Assembly: GCF_009823805.1 (NCBI RefSeq)
Contig: NZ_WUEK01000014.1
Coordinates: 45,472 to 109,471 of the forward strand
Direction of reading: 5' to 3'
DNA: 64,000 bases
Source: Nocardioides flavescens
Lineage (GTDB): Bacteria > Actinomycetota > Actinomycetes > Propionibacteriales > Nocardioidaceae
How positions within the stretch are numbered: position 1 is the first letter of the stretch; each line of letters begins with the position of its first letter. Positions 50,373 through 58,764 of this stretch are shown one piece after another. A model generated the notes under the pieces. It had not been told where the DNA came from. It saw nothing but the letters and a program-made list of their open reading frames with translations, and did no database searches. The position numbers were made by a program, and so were the translations under genes.

Positions 50373-50549
50373 TCAGTCCTCGGGATCGTCGAGGCGGGCG
50401 AGCCAGGTGGCGAAACGCTCGGTGGCCGTCTCGAACTCCGGGTGCACGTCGGTGAACTCGGAGAGCCGGTCGGCGAGCCAGGCGAGGGAGACCTCCTCCT
50501 CGCCCCGGCGCGCCGCCAGCTCCTCGATGCCGCGGTCGGTGAAGTACAC
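50373..50549 (-). CDS. DUF6104 family small protein
   Basis: A 58-residue protein from GTG at 50549. It reads MYFTDRGIEELAARRGEEEV at the start, continues SLAWLADRLSEFTDVHPEFE, and ends WLARLDDPED. This is the DUF6104 pattern of actinobacteria, which commonly lies directly downstream of the kgd gene, as here (29-bp gap, same strand). Function unknown; a link to Kgd is inferred from the conserved neighbourhood. Confidence 0.8.
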   Translation of the reverse strand: MYFTDRGIEELAARRGEEEVSLAWLADRLSEFTDVHPEFETATERFATWLARLDDPED

Positions 50550-50578
50550 CGCTCAGCCCCTGCGTCGGTCCCGGGCCG

Positions 50579-53500
50579 TCAGGCGAAGGCCCGCGCGATG
50601 AGGTCCTTCTGCTCCTCGGCGTGCCGCTTGGCGGTGCCGACCGATGGGGAGGAGGACTCGAGGCGCGTGATCGGCTCGACGGTGGCGTCCACGTGGGGCC
50701 ACGCGTTGAGGGCGTAGTGCGGCCACGGGCCGTTGTTCATCGGCTCGTCCTGCACCCAGCGGACCGTCTTGAGGTTGGGGTAGCGCGCGATCTCGTGCTC
50801 GATGTCGTCGAGCGGACGGGGGTAGAGCTGCTCCACCCGCCCGATCGCGAACCGCTCGCCCTCGGCCTCGCGCTTGGCGCGCTCGACCACGAGGTCCCAG
50901 GTGATCCGGCCCGAGCACAGCAGCAGCGTGTCGACCTTCTGCGCGTCGGCCTGCTCGTCACCGATGAACGGGCGGAACGTGCCGCTCGTGAAGTCGGCGG
51001 GCTGCGAGGCGGCCTCCTTGCGCTTGAGCATCGACTTGGGCGTGAACACCACCAGCGGGCGGTGCTGCTCACCGAGGGCGTGCTTGCGCAGCAGGTGGAA
51101 GTACGACGCCGGCGTGGACGGCTGGGCGACCACGAACGCCTCGTCGGCGCACATGAGCATGAACCGCTCGATGCGGGCCGAGGAGTGGTCAGGGCCCTGG
51201 CCCTCGTAGCCGTGCGGCAGCAGCAGCACGACGCCGGACTCCTGGCGCCACTTGGTCTTGCCGGAGGTGATGAACTCGTCGATCACCGTCTGCGCGCCGT
51301 TGACGAAGTCGCCGAACTGCGCCTCCCACAGCACCAGCGCCTCGGGCCGGGCCACGGAGTAGCCGTACTCGAAGCCGAGGGCGGCGTACTCGGACAGCAG
51401 CGAGTCGTAGACGTGGAACTTGGCCTGGTCCTCGGTGAGGTTGGCCAGCGGTGTCCACTCGTCGGCGTTGACGCGGTCGATGATCGTGGCGAAGCGGGAC
51501 ACGAACGTGCCGCGGCGCGAGTCCTGACCGGCGAGGCGCACGGGACGCCCGTCCATGAGCAGCGCACCGAAGGCGAGGATCTCGCCGGTGCCCCAGTCGA
51601 TCGGGCCCTCCGTGATCGCGGTCGCGCGGCGCTGCAGCTGCGGCATCACCTTCGGGTGGACGGTGAAGCCCTCGGGCGGGGTGACGTAGGCGTCCGAGAT
51701 CCGCTTGAGCACCTCGGGCACGACCGCGGTGGCGGTCTCGCCGGCGGGCTTGTCGGGGTAGTCGGGGACGGTGGTCCACTCCGAGGGCTGGCTGGTCGCC
51801 TCGCGCACCTCGGTGAAGACCCGCTCGAGCTGCTGCTGGTAGTCGCGCAGCACCTGCTCGGCCTCGTCGATCGTGATGTCGCCGCGACCGATCAGCGACT
51901 CGGTGTAGAGCTTGCGCACGGAGCGCTTCTGCTCGATGAGGTCGTACATCAGCGGCTGGGTGTACGACGGGTCGTCGCCCTCGTTGTGGCCGCGGCGGCG
52001 GTAGCAGACGAGGTCGATGACGACGTCCTTGTTGAACGCCTGGCGGTACTCGAAGGCGAGCCGCGCCACGCGGATGCACGCCTCGGGGTCGTCGCCGTTC
52101 ACGTGGAAGATCGGCGCCTGGACCATCCGCGCCACGTCGGTGCAGTAGAGCGAGGAGCGCGAGCTGCCCGGCGAGGTGGTGAACCCGACCTGGTTGTTGA
52201 CGACGACGTGGATCGTGCCGCCGGTGCGGTAGCCGCGCAGCTGGGAGAGGTTGAGCGTCTCGGCGACCACGCCCTGGCCTGCGAACGCCGCGTCGCCGTG
52301 GACGAGCAGCGGCAGGACGGGGTAGGCCGCGCCCTGGTCGAGCACGTCCTGCTTGGCGCGGGCGATGCCCTCGAGGACCGGGTCGACGGCCTCGAGGTGC
52401 GAGGGGTTGGCCGCCACCGACACCTTGATGGTGTCGCCGGAGCCGGCCTCGAACTCGCCCTCGGCGCCGAGGTGGTACTTCACGTCGCCGGAGCCCTGGA
52501 CCGTGCGCGGGTCGATGTTGCCCTCGAACTCGCGGAAGATCTGGCTGTACTTCTTGCCGACGATGTTGGCCAGCACGTTCAGCCGGCCGCGGTGGGCCAT
52601 GCCGATGGCGACCTCGTCGAGGTGGGCCTCGGCCGCGGCCTCGCAGATCTCGTCGAGCACCGGGACCGTGGTCTCGCCGCCCTCGAGGCTGAACCGCTTC
52701 TGGCCGACGAACTTGGTCTGCAGGAAGGTCTCGAAGGCCTCGGCCTGGTTGAGCTTGAGCAGGATGCGCAGCTGCTCCTCGCGCGGGGGCTTGGAGTGCG
52801 GCTGCTCGACCCGCTCCTGGATCCACCGGCGCTGCTCGGGATCCATGATGTGCATGTACTCGATGCCGGTGGTGCGGCAGTAGGAGTCGCGCAGGATCCC
52901 GAGGATCTGGCGCAGCTTCATGAAGCGGCGACCCTCGCCGCCGAACGACCCGGTGGCGAACTCGCGGTCGAGGTCCCACAGGGTCAGGCCGTGCGACTCG
53001 ACCTCGAGGTCGGGGTGGCTGCGCTGGCGGTACTCCAGCGGGTCGGTGTCGGCCATCAGGTGGCCGCGCACGCGGTAGGCGTGGATGAGCTCGAGGATGC
53101 GCGCCTGCTTGCTGATCTCGTCGTCGTGCGACGTCGAGATGTCGCTGCTCCAGCGGATCGGCTCGTAGGGGATGCGCAGCGAGCGGAAGATCTCGTCGTA
53201 GAAGCCGTCCTGGCCGAGCAGCAGCTGGTGCATCCGCTTGAGGAACTCGCCCGACTGCGCGCCCTGGATGACGCGGTGGTCGTAGGTCGAGGTCAGCGTC
53301 ATGACCTTGCTGATCGCGTTGCGGGCGATCGCGTCGTCCGAGGCCCCCTGCCACTCGGGCGGGTACTCCATCGCGCCGACGCCGATGATGGCGCCCTGGC
53401 CCTTCATCAGGCGCGGGACGGAGTGGCTGGTGCCGATGCCGCCGGGGTTGGTCAGCGAGATCGAGGTGCCCTGGAAGTCGGCGACGGTGAGGGCGTTGTC

Positions 53501-54343
53501 GCGGGCCTTGCGCACGACCTCCTCGTAGGCGGTCCAGAACGCCGCGAAGTCCATCTCCTCGGTGGCCTTGATCGAGGGCACCAGCAGCTGGCGCGACCCG
53601 TCGGGCTTGGGGACGTCGATCGCGAGGCCGAGGTTGACGTGGGCCGGCTGGATGAGGTTGGGCTTGCCGTCCACGACGTCGAAGCCGACGTTCATCTCCG
53701 GCATCGAGGCGACCGCCTTGACCAGCGCGTAGCCGATCAGGTGGGTGAACGACACCTTGCCGCCGCGGGCGCGGGCGAGGTGGTTGTTGATGACCGTGCG
53801 GTTGTCCCACAGAAGCTTGACCGGCACCGAGCGGACCGATGTCGCGGTCGGCACGGTGAGGGAGGCGTCCATGTTGCTCGCCGTGCGGGCGGGCGCGCCG
53901 CGCAGCACGGTGTAGGTCGGCTCGGCGTCGGCCGGCTTCGCGGCCGGCTCGGCCTGCGCCGCGGGCTTCGGCGCCGGCTTCGCAGCAGGCTTGGCCGCGG
54001 GCTTCGCGGGCTCGGCCTTGGCGGCGGGCTTCGCGGGCTCGGCCTTGCCAGCCGGCTTCTCCGCCTTCGCCGGAGCGGGCTTCGCCGGGGCGGGCTCCGC
54101 CGGGGCGCTGGACCCGTTGCTGGCGCCGTTCGACCCGCTGGCGGAACCGTTCTTCGCCCCGTTGCTGGTGCTCCCGCCGACGTCCTTGCCGTGCGCCTCG
54201 AAGTAGGCGACCCAGGTCGCGTCGACGCTCGACGGGTCCGCCTGGAACCGGTCGTACATCTCCTCGACGAGCCACTCGTTGGCCCCAAACTCCTCAGGGA
54301 TGGTCACCGAGGAGGAGGGGGAGGACGTTGAAGGGTCGGGCAC
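50579..54343 (-). CDS. kgd: Multifunctional 2-oxoglutarate decarboxylase/dehydrogenase E1-E2 (Kgd)
   Basis: A 1254-residue enzyme of the TCA cycle. The N-terminal helix FGANEWLVEEMYDRFQADPS is followed by an Ala/Pro/Lys-rich linker (about residues 50-120). An E2-type acyltransferase domain comes next, with catalytic His356 in STYDHRVIQG, then the thiamine-dependent E1 domain with IGMAHRGRLNVLANI and HGDAAFAGQGVVAETLNLSQ. A lipoyl domain is missing, as in mycobacterial Kgd, so electrons pass through a separate E2/E3. GTG at 54343 follows a GAGG site. DUF6104 follows downstream. Confidence 0.96.
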   Translation of the reverse strand: MPDPSTSSPSSSVTIPEEFGANEWLVEEMYDRFQADPSSVDATWVAYFEAHGKDVGGSTSNGAKNGSASGSNGASNGSSAPAEPAPAKPAPAKAEKPAGKAEPAKPAAKAEPAKPAAKPAAKPAPKPAAQAEPAAKPADAEPTYTVLRGAPARTASNMDASLTVPTATSVRSVPVKLLWDNRTVINNHLARARGGKVSFTHLIGYALVKAVASMPEMNVGFDVVDGKPNLIQPAHVNLGLAIDVPKPDGSRQLLVPSIKATEEMDFAAFWTAYEEVVRKARDNALTVADFQGTSISLTNPGGIGTSHSVPRLMKGQGAIIGVGAMEYPPEWQGASDDAIARNAISKVMTLTSTYDHRVIQGAQSGEFLKRMHQLLLGQDGFYDEIFRSLRIPYEPIRWSSDISTSHDDEISKQARILELIHAYRVRGHLMADTDPLEYRQRSHPDLEVESHGLTLWDLDREFATGSFGGEGRRFMKLRQILGILRDSYCRTTGIEYMHIMDPEQRRWIQERVEQPHSKPPREEQLRILLKLNQAEAFETFLQTKFVGQKRFSLEGGETTVPVLDEICEAAAEAHLDEVAIGMAHRGRLNVLANIVGKKYSQIFREFEGNIDPRTVQGSGDVKYHLGAEGEFEAGSGDTIKVSVAANPSHLEAVDPVLEGIARAKQDVLDQGAAYPVLPLLVHGDAAFAGQGVVAETLNLSQLRGYRTGGTIHVVVNNQVGFTTSPGSSRSSLYCTDVARMVQAPIFHVNGDDPEACIRVARLAFEYRQAFNKDVVIDLVCYRRRGHNEGDDPSYTQPLMYDLIEQKRSVRKLYTESLIGRGDITIDEAEQVLRDYQQQLERVFTEVREATSQPSEWTTVPDYPDKPAGETATAVVPEVLKRISDAYVTPPEGFTVHPKVMPQLQRRATAITEGPIDWGTGEILAFGALLMDGRPVRLAGQDSRRGTFVSRFATIIDRVNADEWTPLANLTEDQAKFHVYDSLLSEYAALGFEYGYSVARPEALVLWEAQFGDFVNGAQTVIDEFITSGKTKWRQESGVVLLLPHGYEGQGPDHSSARIERFMLMCADEAFVVAQPSTPASYFHLLRKHALGEQHRPLVVFTPKSMLKRKEAASQPADFTSGTFRPFIGDEQADAQKVDTLLLCSGRITWDLVVERAKREAEGERFAIGRVEQLYPRPLDDIEHEIARYPNLKTVRWVQDEPMNNGPWPHYALNAWPHVDATVEPITRLESSSPSVGTAKRHAEEQKDLIARAFA

Positions 54344-54470
54344 GGCGTGGATCGCCTCTTCCGCAGGTCGATTCGAGGTGGTGGACGGGTCGTCCGGAGA
54401 CGGACTCCACGTTAGTCCTCCCCTCCAGCAAATGCAGGGGTGAGGTCGGGGTGCGTGTGAGGGTGTCCCC

Positions 54471-55070
54471 ATGATGTGGCTCACCTTGCGGCGCGCGGTC
54501 GTCACGGGCGCCGTCCTGCTGACCGTCGTGGCCACGGGCTGCAGCGGCGACGACGAGCCGGACCGCCCTGGTGGTGGCGACGCCTCGACCGGTGCCGCCA
54601 GCGGGTCGGACACCACCGCCCCGGTCGAGACCGTCGTGACCCTCGGCAACCTCGGCAAGGGGGTCGGCGACGCCAAGCGGGAGCGGATCAAGACGAGCCT
54701 GGTCGCGGCGCTCGACCCGTGGTTCGACGGGGCGTGGCTGGGAGAGTTCCCGCGCAGCGACTACGCGCCGGCGTTCGCTGCGTTCACACCGGGGGCGGCC
54801 CGCGACGCCCAGCGCGACCTCGCGCTGCTGAGCAACCAGGCGATCTCCGACCGGATCGACACCGCCACCGCCACCCGCCGCAAGGTGCGGCTCGACGTGT
54901 TCTCCCACGACGGGCACCCGCGCGGCGGCACCGTCCAGTTCCTGCTCGACTTCGACACCACCGGCACGCTCGCCGAGAGCCGGCGTGTCACGGGGAGGCT
55001 GTACGTCACGCGGTCCGAGGGACAGTGGCAGGTCTTCGGCTACGACGTGGACGAGGCGGTGGCGCAGTGA
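54471..55070 (+). CDS. Putative lipoprotein, unknown function
   Basis: A 199-residue protein. The start (MMWLTLRRAVVTGAVLLTVV) and the lipobox ATGC with Cys24 indicate export and lipid anchoring. A disordered Asp/Gly/Ser/Thr linker (about 26-55) precedes one folded domain ending in GQWQVFGYDVDEAV. This is like small SnoaL/NTF2-type or Mce-associated domains, but I cannot assign it. Its stop overlaps the LCP gene by 4 bp, so it is tied to cell-envelope work. Confidence 0.78.
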   Translation: MMWLTLRRAVVTGAVLLTVVATGCSGDDEPDRPGGGDASTGAASGSDTTAPVETVVTLGNLGKGVGDAKRERIKTSLVAALDPWFDGAWLGEFPRSDYAPAFAAFTPGAARDAQRDLALLSNQAISDRIDTATATRRKVRLDVFSHDGHPRGGTVQFLLDFDTTGTLAESRRVTGRLYVTRSEGQWQVFGYDVDEAVAQ

Positions 55071-55999
55071 GGGCGCGGACGATCGGCAGGACGAGGGGGC
55101 TGCGGCTGGCCGCGCTGGCGACCGTGCTCGCCGTGGGGATCGGGGTCGCCCCGACGTCGACGGTGAAGCCCACCGACATGGCGCTGGTGCAGGTGCAGAA
55201 GGCCAGCAGCGTCGACGTCGGCGGTGACGGCGACAGCGACGTCGTGTGGATCATGGCCGTCGGCTCGGACGCGCGCCCGGGCGAGGACATGACCCGCACC
55301 CGCGGCGACGCGCTGCAGCTGATCGGACTCGACGCACGTACGGGAGCGGCGACCGCGATCGGCATCCCGCGCGACTCCTACGTCTCGATCCCGGGCTACG
55401 GCAGCGACCGGATCAACGCCTCGCTCTACTACGGCGGGCCGCAGCTGCTGGCCGACACCGTCGGCGACCTCGTCGGCATCGAGCCCGACTTCGTGTTCGT
55501 GACCCGCTTCGAGAAGTTCAAGGCGATGGTCGACTCCATCGGCGGCATCGACGTCGACAACCCGGTGGCGTTCAGCGACCCCTACTTGAAGCCGAAGGGG
55601 TTCGCGGTGGGGGAGCAGCACCTCAACGGCTACCTCGCCCTCACCTTCGCCCGGGTCCGCAAGGACCTGCTGCGCGGCGACTTCGACCGCTCCGCCAACC
55701 AGCAGCGGGTCCTGCGCGGCATCGCCGCCAAGATCCGCGCCCGCGCCGACCGCCCCGGCTTCATCGAGGACGGCGCCACGACCGCGCTGGAGAACATGGC
55801 CGTCACCGCCTCGCCCACCGAGGTCTACCGCCTCGCCCGCGCCGCCGCGACGATCCGCCCCGGGAAGATCACCTCCTGCGTGCTGCAGGGCGACATCGGT
55901 GACGTGGGCGGCGCCAGCGTGGTGCTGCCCTACACCGACCAGGCGAAGCGGCTGGGCGACCGCGCTCGCGACGACGCCACCCTGGAGTCCTGCACGTGA
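55067..55999 (+). CDS. LytR-CpsA-Psr (LCP) family glycopolymer ligase
   Basis: A 310-residue membrane-anchored enzyme. One N-terminal hydrophobic helix (about residues 10-28) is followed by the LCP domain: VVWIMAVGSDARPGEDMTRT, AIGIPRDSYVSIPGYGSDRI with the conserved Arg-Asp, VDSIGGIDVDNPV, and LTFARVRKDLLRGDFDRSAN with the polyprenyl-phosphate-binding Arg residues. LCP proteins join teichoic-acid-like or arabinogalactan-like polymers to peptidoglycan outside the membrane. GTG at 55067 overlaps the lipoprotein stop. Confidence 0.93.
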   Translation: MRARTIGRTRGLRLAALATVLAVGIGVAPTSTVKPTDMALVQVQKASSVDVGGDGDSDVVWIMAVGSDARPGEDMTRTRGDALQLIGLDARTGAATAIGIPRDSYVSIPGYGSDRINASLYYGGPQLLADTVGDLVGIEPDFVFVTRFEKFKAMVDSIGGIDVDNPVAFSDPYLKPKGFAVGEQHLNGYLALTFARVRKDLLRGDFDRSANQQRVLRGIAAKIRARADRPGFIEDGATTALENMAVTASPTEVYRLARAAATIRPGKITSCVLQGDIGDVGGASVVLPYTDQAKRLGDRARDDATLESCT

Positions 56000-56577
56000 T
56001 GGCGTTCGCGGACCGCGGGTTCGTCTTCCTGTCGATGCCCAAGGCGGGCTCGACGGTGCTGCAGCGGCACTTCGCGCGCCACGCGATGATCCTGGTGCGG
56101 CAGCCGCCGGGGATGAAGCACATGTCGGCCTCGACCTACGAGTCGGTGATGGCGCCGTGGCTGGAGCGCTACGGCCACCCGCGCTCGTCGTACGAGACGA
56201 CCTGTCTGGTGCGCCACCCGATCGACCGGGCGGTGTCGTGGTGGAAGTACCGGTCCCGGCCGGGCGCACGGCACTCGAGCGCCGAGATGGGGTTCGCGGA
56301 GTTCGCCGACGGGCTGATCAGCGGTGAGATCGGCCTCGGGACGGCCGCCAACTTCGTGACCGACGCCGAGGGACGCGTCATCGTCGACCGGCTCTACCGC
56401 TACGAGCACCTCGGCGCGGCGACCGCGTGGATGTCGGAGCAGCTCGGCATCGAGCCGCCGGTGCTCGAGCCCACCAACGTCAGCCCCGACCGCCCGGGCG
56501 AGGTGGACGTCACCACGCGCGCCCGGCTCGAGGAGCACTTCGCCGCCGACCTCGCGGTCTACGAGGCCGCGCGGTAG
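55996..56577 (+). CDS. Sulfotransferase-like protein
   Basis: A 193-residue protein. The start FVFLSMPKAGSTVLQRHFAR holds a PAPS-type phosphate loop, and CLVRHPIDRAVSWWKYRSRP the 3'-phosphate-binding motif. It overlaps the LCP stop by 4 bp (GTG at 55996; ATG at 55999 also possible). It may add sulfate to the polymer handled by its neighbours. It resembles the sulfotransferase at 19487-20110 in motif layout. Confidence 0.82.
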   Translation: MMAFADRGFVFLSMPKAGSTVLQRHFARHAMILVRQPPGMKHMSASTYESVMAPWLERYGHPRSSYETTCLVRHPIDRAVSWWKYRSRPGARHSSAEMGFAEFADGLISGEIGLGTAANFVTDAEGRVIVDRLYRYEHLGAATAWMSEQLGIEPPVLEPTNVSPDRPGEVDVTTRARLEEHFAADLAVYEAAR

Positions 56578-56637
56578 GACACGTCCGCGGGCTCGGCGAA
56601 GCGGGCCAGCCCGGGCACCCGACCTATCATCTCGACC

Positions 56638-58764
56638 GTGCAGCAGGGCTTCCGGCGCGACATCCAGGGACTCCGCGCCCTGGCCGTCGTGCTCGTGGTG
56701 CTCGACCACGCGCAGATCGGTCCCTTCCACGGCGGGTTCGTCGGCGTCGACGTCTTCTTCGTGATCTCGGGCTTCCTCATCACCGGACTCCTGGTGGCCG
56801 AGGCCGAGCGGACCGGGCGCGTCTCGCTCCTCAGCTTCTACGCCCGGCGCGCCGGGCGCATCCTGCCGGCGGCCACGCTGGTGCTGGTCGTGACCATCGT
56901 GGCGGGGCTGTTCCTGCTGAGCGCGGTCGAGGCGAGCGGAGCGATCGAGGACGCGCTGTGGGCCACCTTCTTCGCGGCCAACTTCAAGTTCGCCCACGAC
57001 GGCACCGACTACTTCCAGGCCGAGAACGCCCCGTCGCCGCTGCAGCACTACTGGTCGCTCGCGGTGGAGGAGCAGTTCTACGTCGTCTGGCCGCTGCTCG
57101 TGCTGCTGCTGTGCCTCTACTCCGCCTGGCGGGCGCGCCGCAGCGTCGGCAGCCGCAGCACCGGCCCCCGGCTGCGCGACCTGGCCGTCTCGCCGCTCGT
57201 GGTGATCATCGGCGTCTCGCTGGCCTTCTCGGTCACCTACAGCACCACCGACCCGGTCGCGGCGTACTTCTCGCCGTTCACCCGCGCCTGGGAGCTCGCC
57301 GTCGGCGCCCTCGCCGCGTGCCTCGTCGCCCGGCTGGCGACCGTGAAGCCCGCGGTCCAGGCCGCGCTGTCGTGGGCGGGGCTGGCCGCGGTCGTGGTGG
57401 CCTCGCTGGCCTTCGACGGCAGCACGACGTTCCCCGGGTACGCCGCGGCGCTGCCCGTCCTCGGCACCGCGGCGCTGCTCGTCGGCGGGCTCGCCCCGGC
57501 GGCGTGGGGGCCCCAGCGGCTGCTGACCGTCGCGCCGGTGCGGGCCCTGGGGGACTGGTCCTACTCGCTGTACCTGTGGCACTGGCCCGCGCTGATCATC
57601 GTCTCGGCGGCCTGGCGCGACGCCTCGGGCTGGGTCGGGGCGCTGGTGGTCGCGGGGGTCGTGCCGCTCTCGGCGCTGAGCTACCACTTCGTGGAGAACC
57701 CCGTGCGCCGCGCCAAGCTGCTCCAGGGCCGCCGGCTGCGCGGGGTGCTGCTCTACCCCGCGGTCATCGTGCTGACCCTGCCGATGCTCGCGGCGGCCAA
57801 CACCGTCGTCGCGGACGAGATCTCCGGCGGTGGCCCGCCGATCACGACCTCGGCGTTCGGCCAGTCGACCGGCGAGGGTCAGCCCGGCTTCAGCACCGAC
57901 CCCGTCGTGGCGCTCGTGCAGGCCTCGATCGAGGCCGCACAGAACGGCTACGAGATCCCGGCCGACCTCAAGCCGTCGCTGCTGGACCTCGACCAGGACA
58001 TCCCCGACCTCGGCGAGTGCCAGTACTTCGAGATCAACTCCGACCGCCCGCTCTGCCCGCGCGGTGACACCGAGGGCGACAAGACGCTGGTGCTGATCGG
58101 CGACTCGCACGCGCGCCAGTGGGTGCCGGCTCTCGACGAGCTGGCCAAGCGCTACGGCTACGTCGCCTACTACCTGATCCGCGAGGGCTGCCCTTCCTCC
58201 GACGTCACGCCGTGGCTGATCAAGGGTGGCCCCAGCACCGACTGCGAGGACTTCCAGGACTGGGCGCGCGAGCAGGTCGCCGAGCTGCAGCCCGACGTCG
58301 TGCTGATGGGTTCGGAGGCCAACCGCCGCGGCTTCGCCGACGACGACGGCAACCTCGTGGACGACGTACCGACGATGGCGACGATGTACCACGACGGGAT
58401 GCAGAAGCAGATCGACGAGATCTCGCCGGACACCGACCGGGTCATCGTCATCGGCGACCCGCCGGCGGTCGTGATCCACCCGGGCCGCTGCCTGTCCGAG
58501 CGTGACGCGACGCTGAAGTCGTGCTTGTCGGGGGAGGAGCAGGCCTCGCTGACCTTCATCGACGCCCTGCGCCAGGCGGCGGCCTCGCGCGGCGTGCAGT
58601 TCGTCGAGACCGGCTCGTGGTTCTGCGCGGACGGGCTGTGCCCCGCCGTCGTCGGTGACTACATCGCCCACCGCGACCGCACCCACATCAGCCAGAGCTA
58701 CGCGCGCTACCTCACCGACGAGCTCGAGGGGCAGATCCTCCTCGACCCGGCAGCCGCCCGGTGA
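56638..58764 (+). CDS. OafA-type O-acyltransferase with SGNH domain, copy 1
   Basis: A 708-residue protein. The N-terminal acyltransferase-3 membrane domain (about residues 1-390, ten or more helices) has DIQGLRALAVVLVVLDHAQI, GFVGVDVFFVISGFLITGLL and SLAVEEQFYVVWPLLVLLL. The periplasmic SGNH esterase-like domain (about 440-708) has LIGDSHARQWVP with Ser490 and DRTHIS with His683. Such enzymes move acetyl groups across the membrane onto surface sugars. It overlaps the next gene by 4 bp. Confidence 0.92.
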   Translation: MQQGFRRDIQGLRALAVVLVVLDHAQIGPFHGGFVGVDVFFVISGFLITGLLVAEAERTGRVSLLSFYARRAGRILPAATLVLVVTIVAGLFLLSAVEASGAIEDALWATFFAANFKFAHDGTDYFQAENAPSPLQHYWSLAVEEQFYVVWPLLVLLLCLYSAWRARRSVGSRSTGPRLRDLAVSPLVVIIGVSLAFSVTYSTTDPVAAYFSPFTRAWELAVGALAACLVARLATVKPAVQAALSWAGLAAVVVASLAFDGSTTFPGYAAALPVLGTAALLVGGLAPAAWGPQRLLTVAPVRALGDWSYSLYLWHWPALIIVSAAWRDASGWVGALVVAGVVPLSALSYHFVENPVRRAKLLQGRRLRGVLLYPAVIVLTLPMLAAANTVVADEISGGGPPITTSAFGQSTGEGQPGFSTDPVVALVQASIEAAQNGYEIPADLKPSLLDLDQDIPDLGECQYFEINSDRPLCPRGDTEGDKTLVLIGDSHARQWVPALDELAKRYGYVAYYLIREGCPSSDVTPWLIKGGPSTDCEDFQDWAREQVAELQPDVVLMGSEANRRGFADDDGNLVDDVPTMATMYHDGMQKQIDEISPDTDRVIVIGDPPAVVIHPGRCLSERDATLKSCLSGEEQASLTFIDALRQAAASRGVQFVETGSWFCADGLCPAVVGDYIAHRDRTHISQSYARYLTDELEGQILLDPAAAR

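Noticed and set aside
50621..54331. A 1236-codon open frame on the plus strand opposite kgd
   Set aside because: It mirrors the codon structure of Kgd; the product is a Leu/Gly/Val/Asp/Arg-rich shadow without recognisable motifs.
55930..58686. A 918-codon minus-strand frame opposite the LCP and OafA genes
   Set aside because: The plus-strand genes have complete family motifs and 4-bp overlaps; the antisense product is Arg/Gly/Asp-rich shadow sequence.
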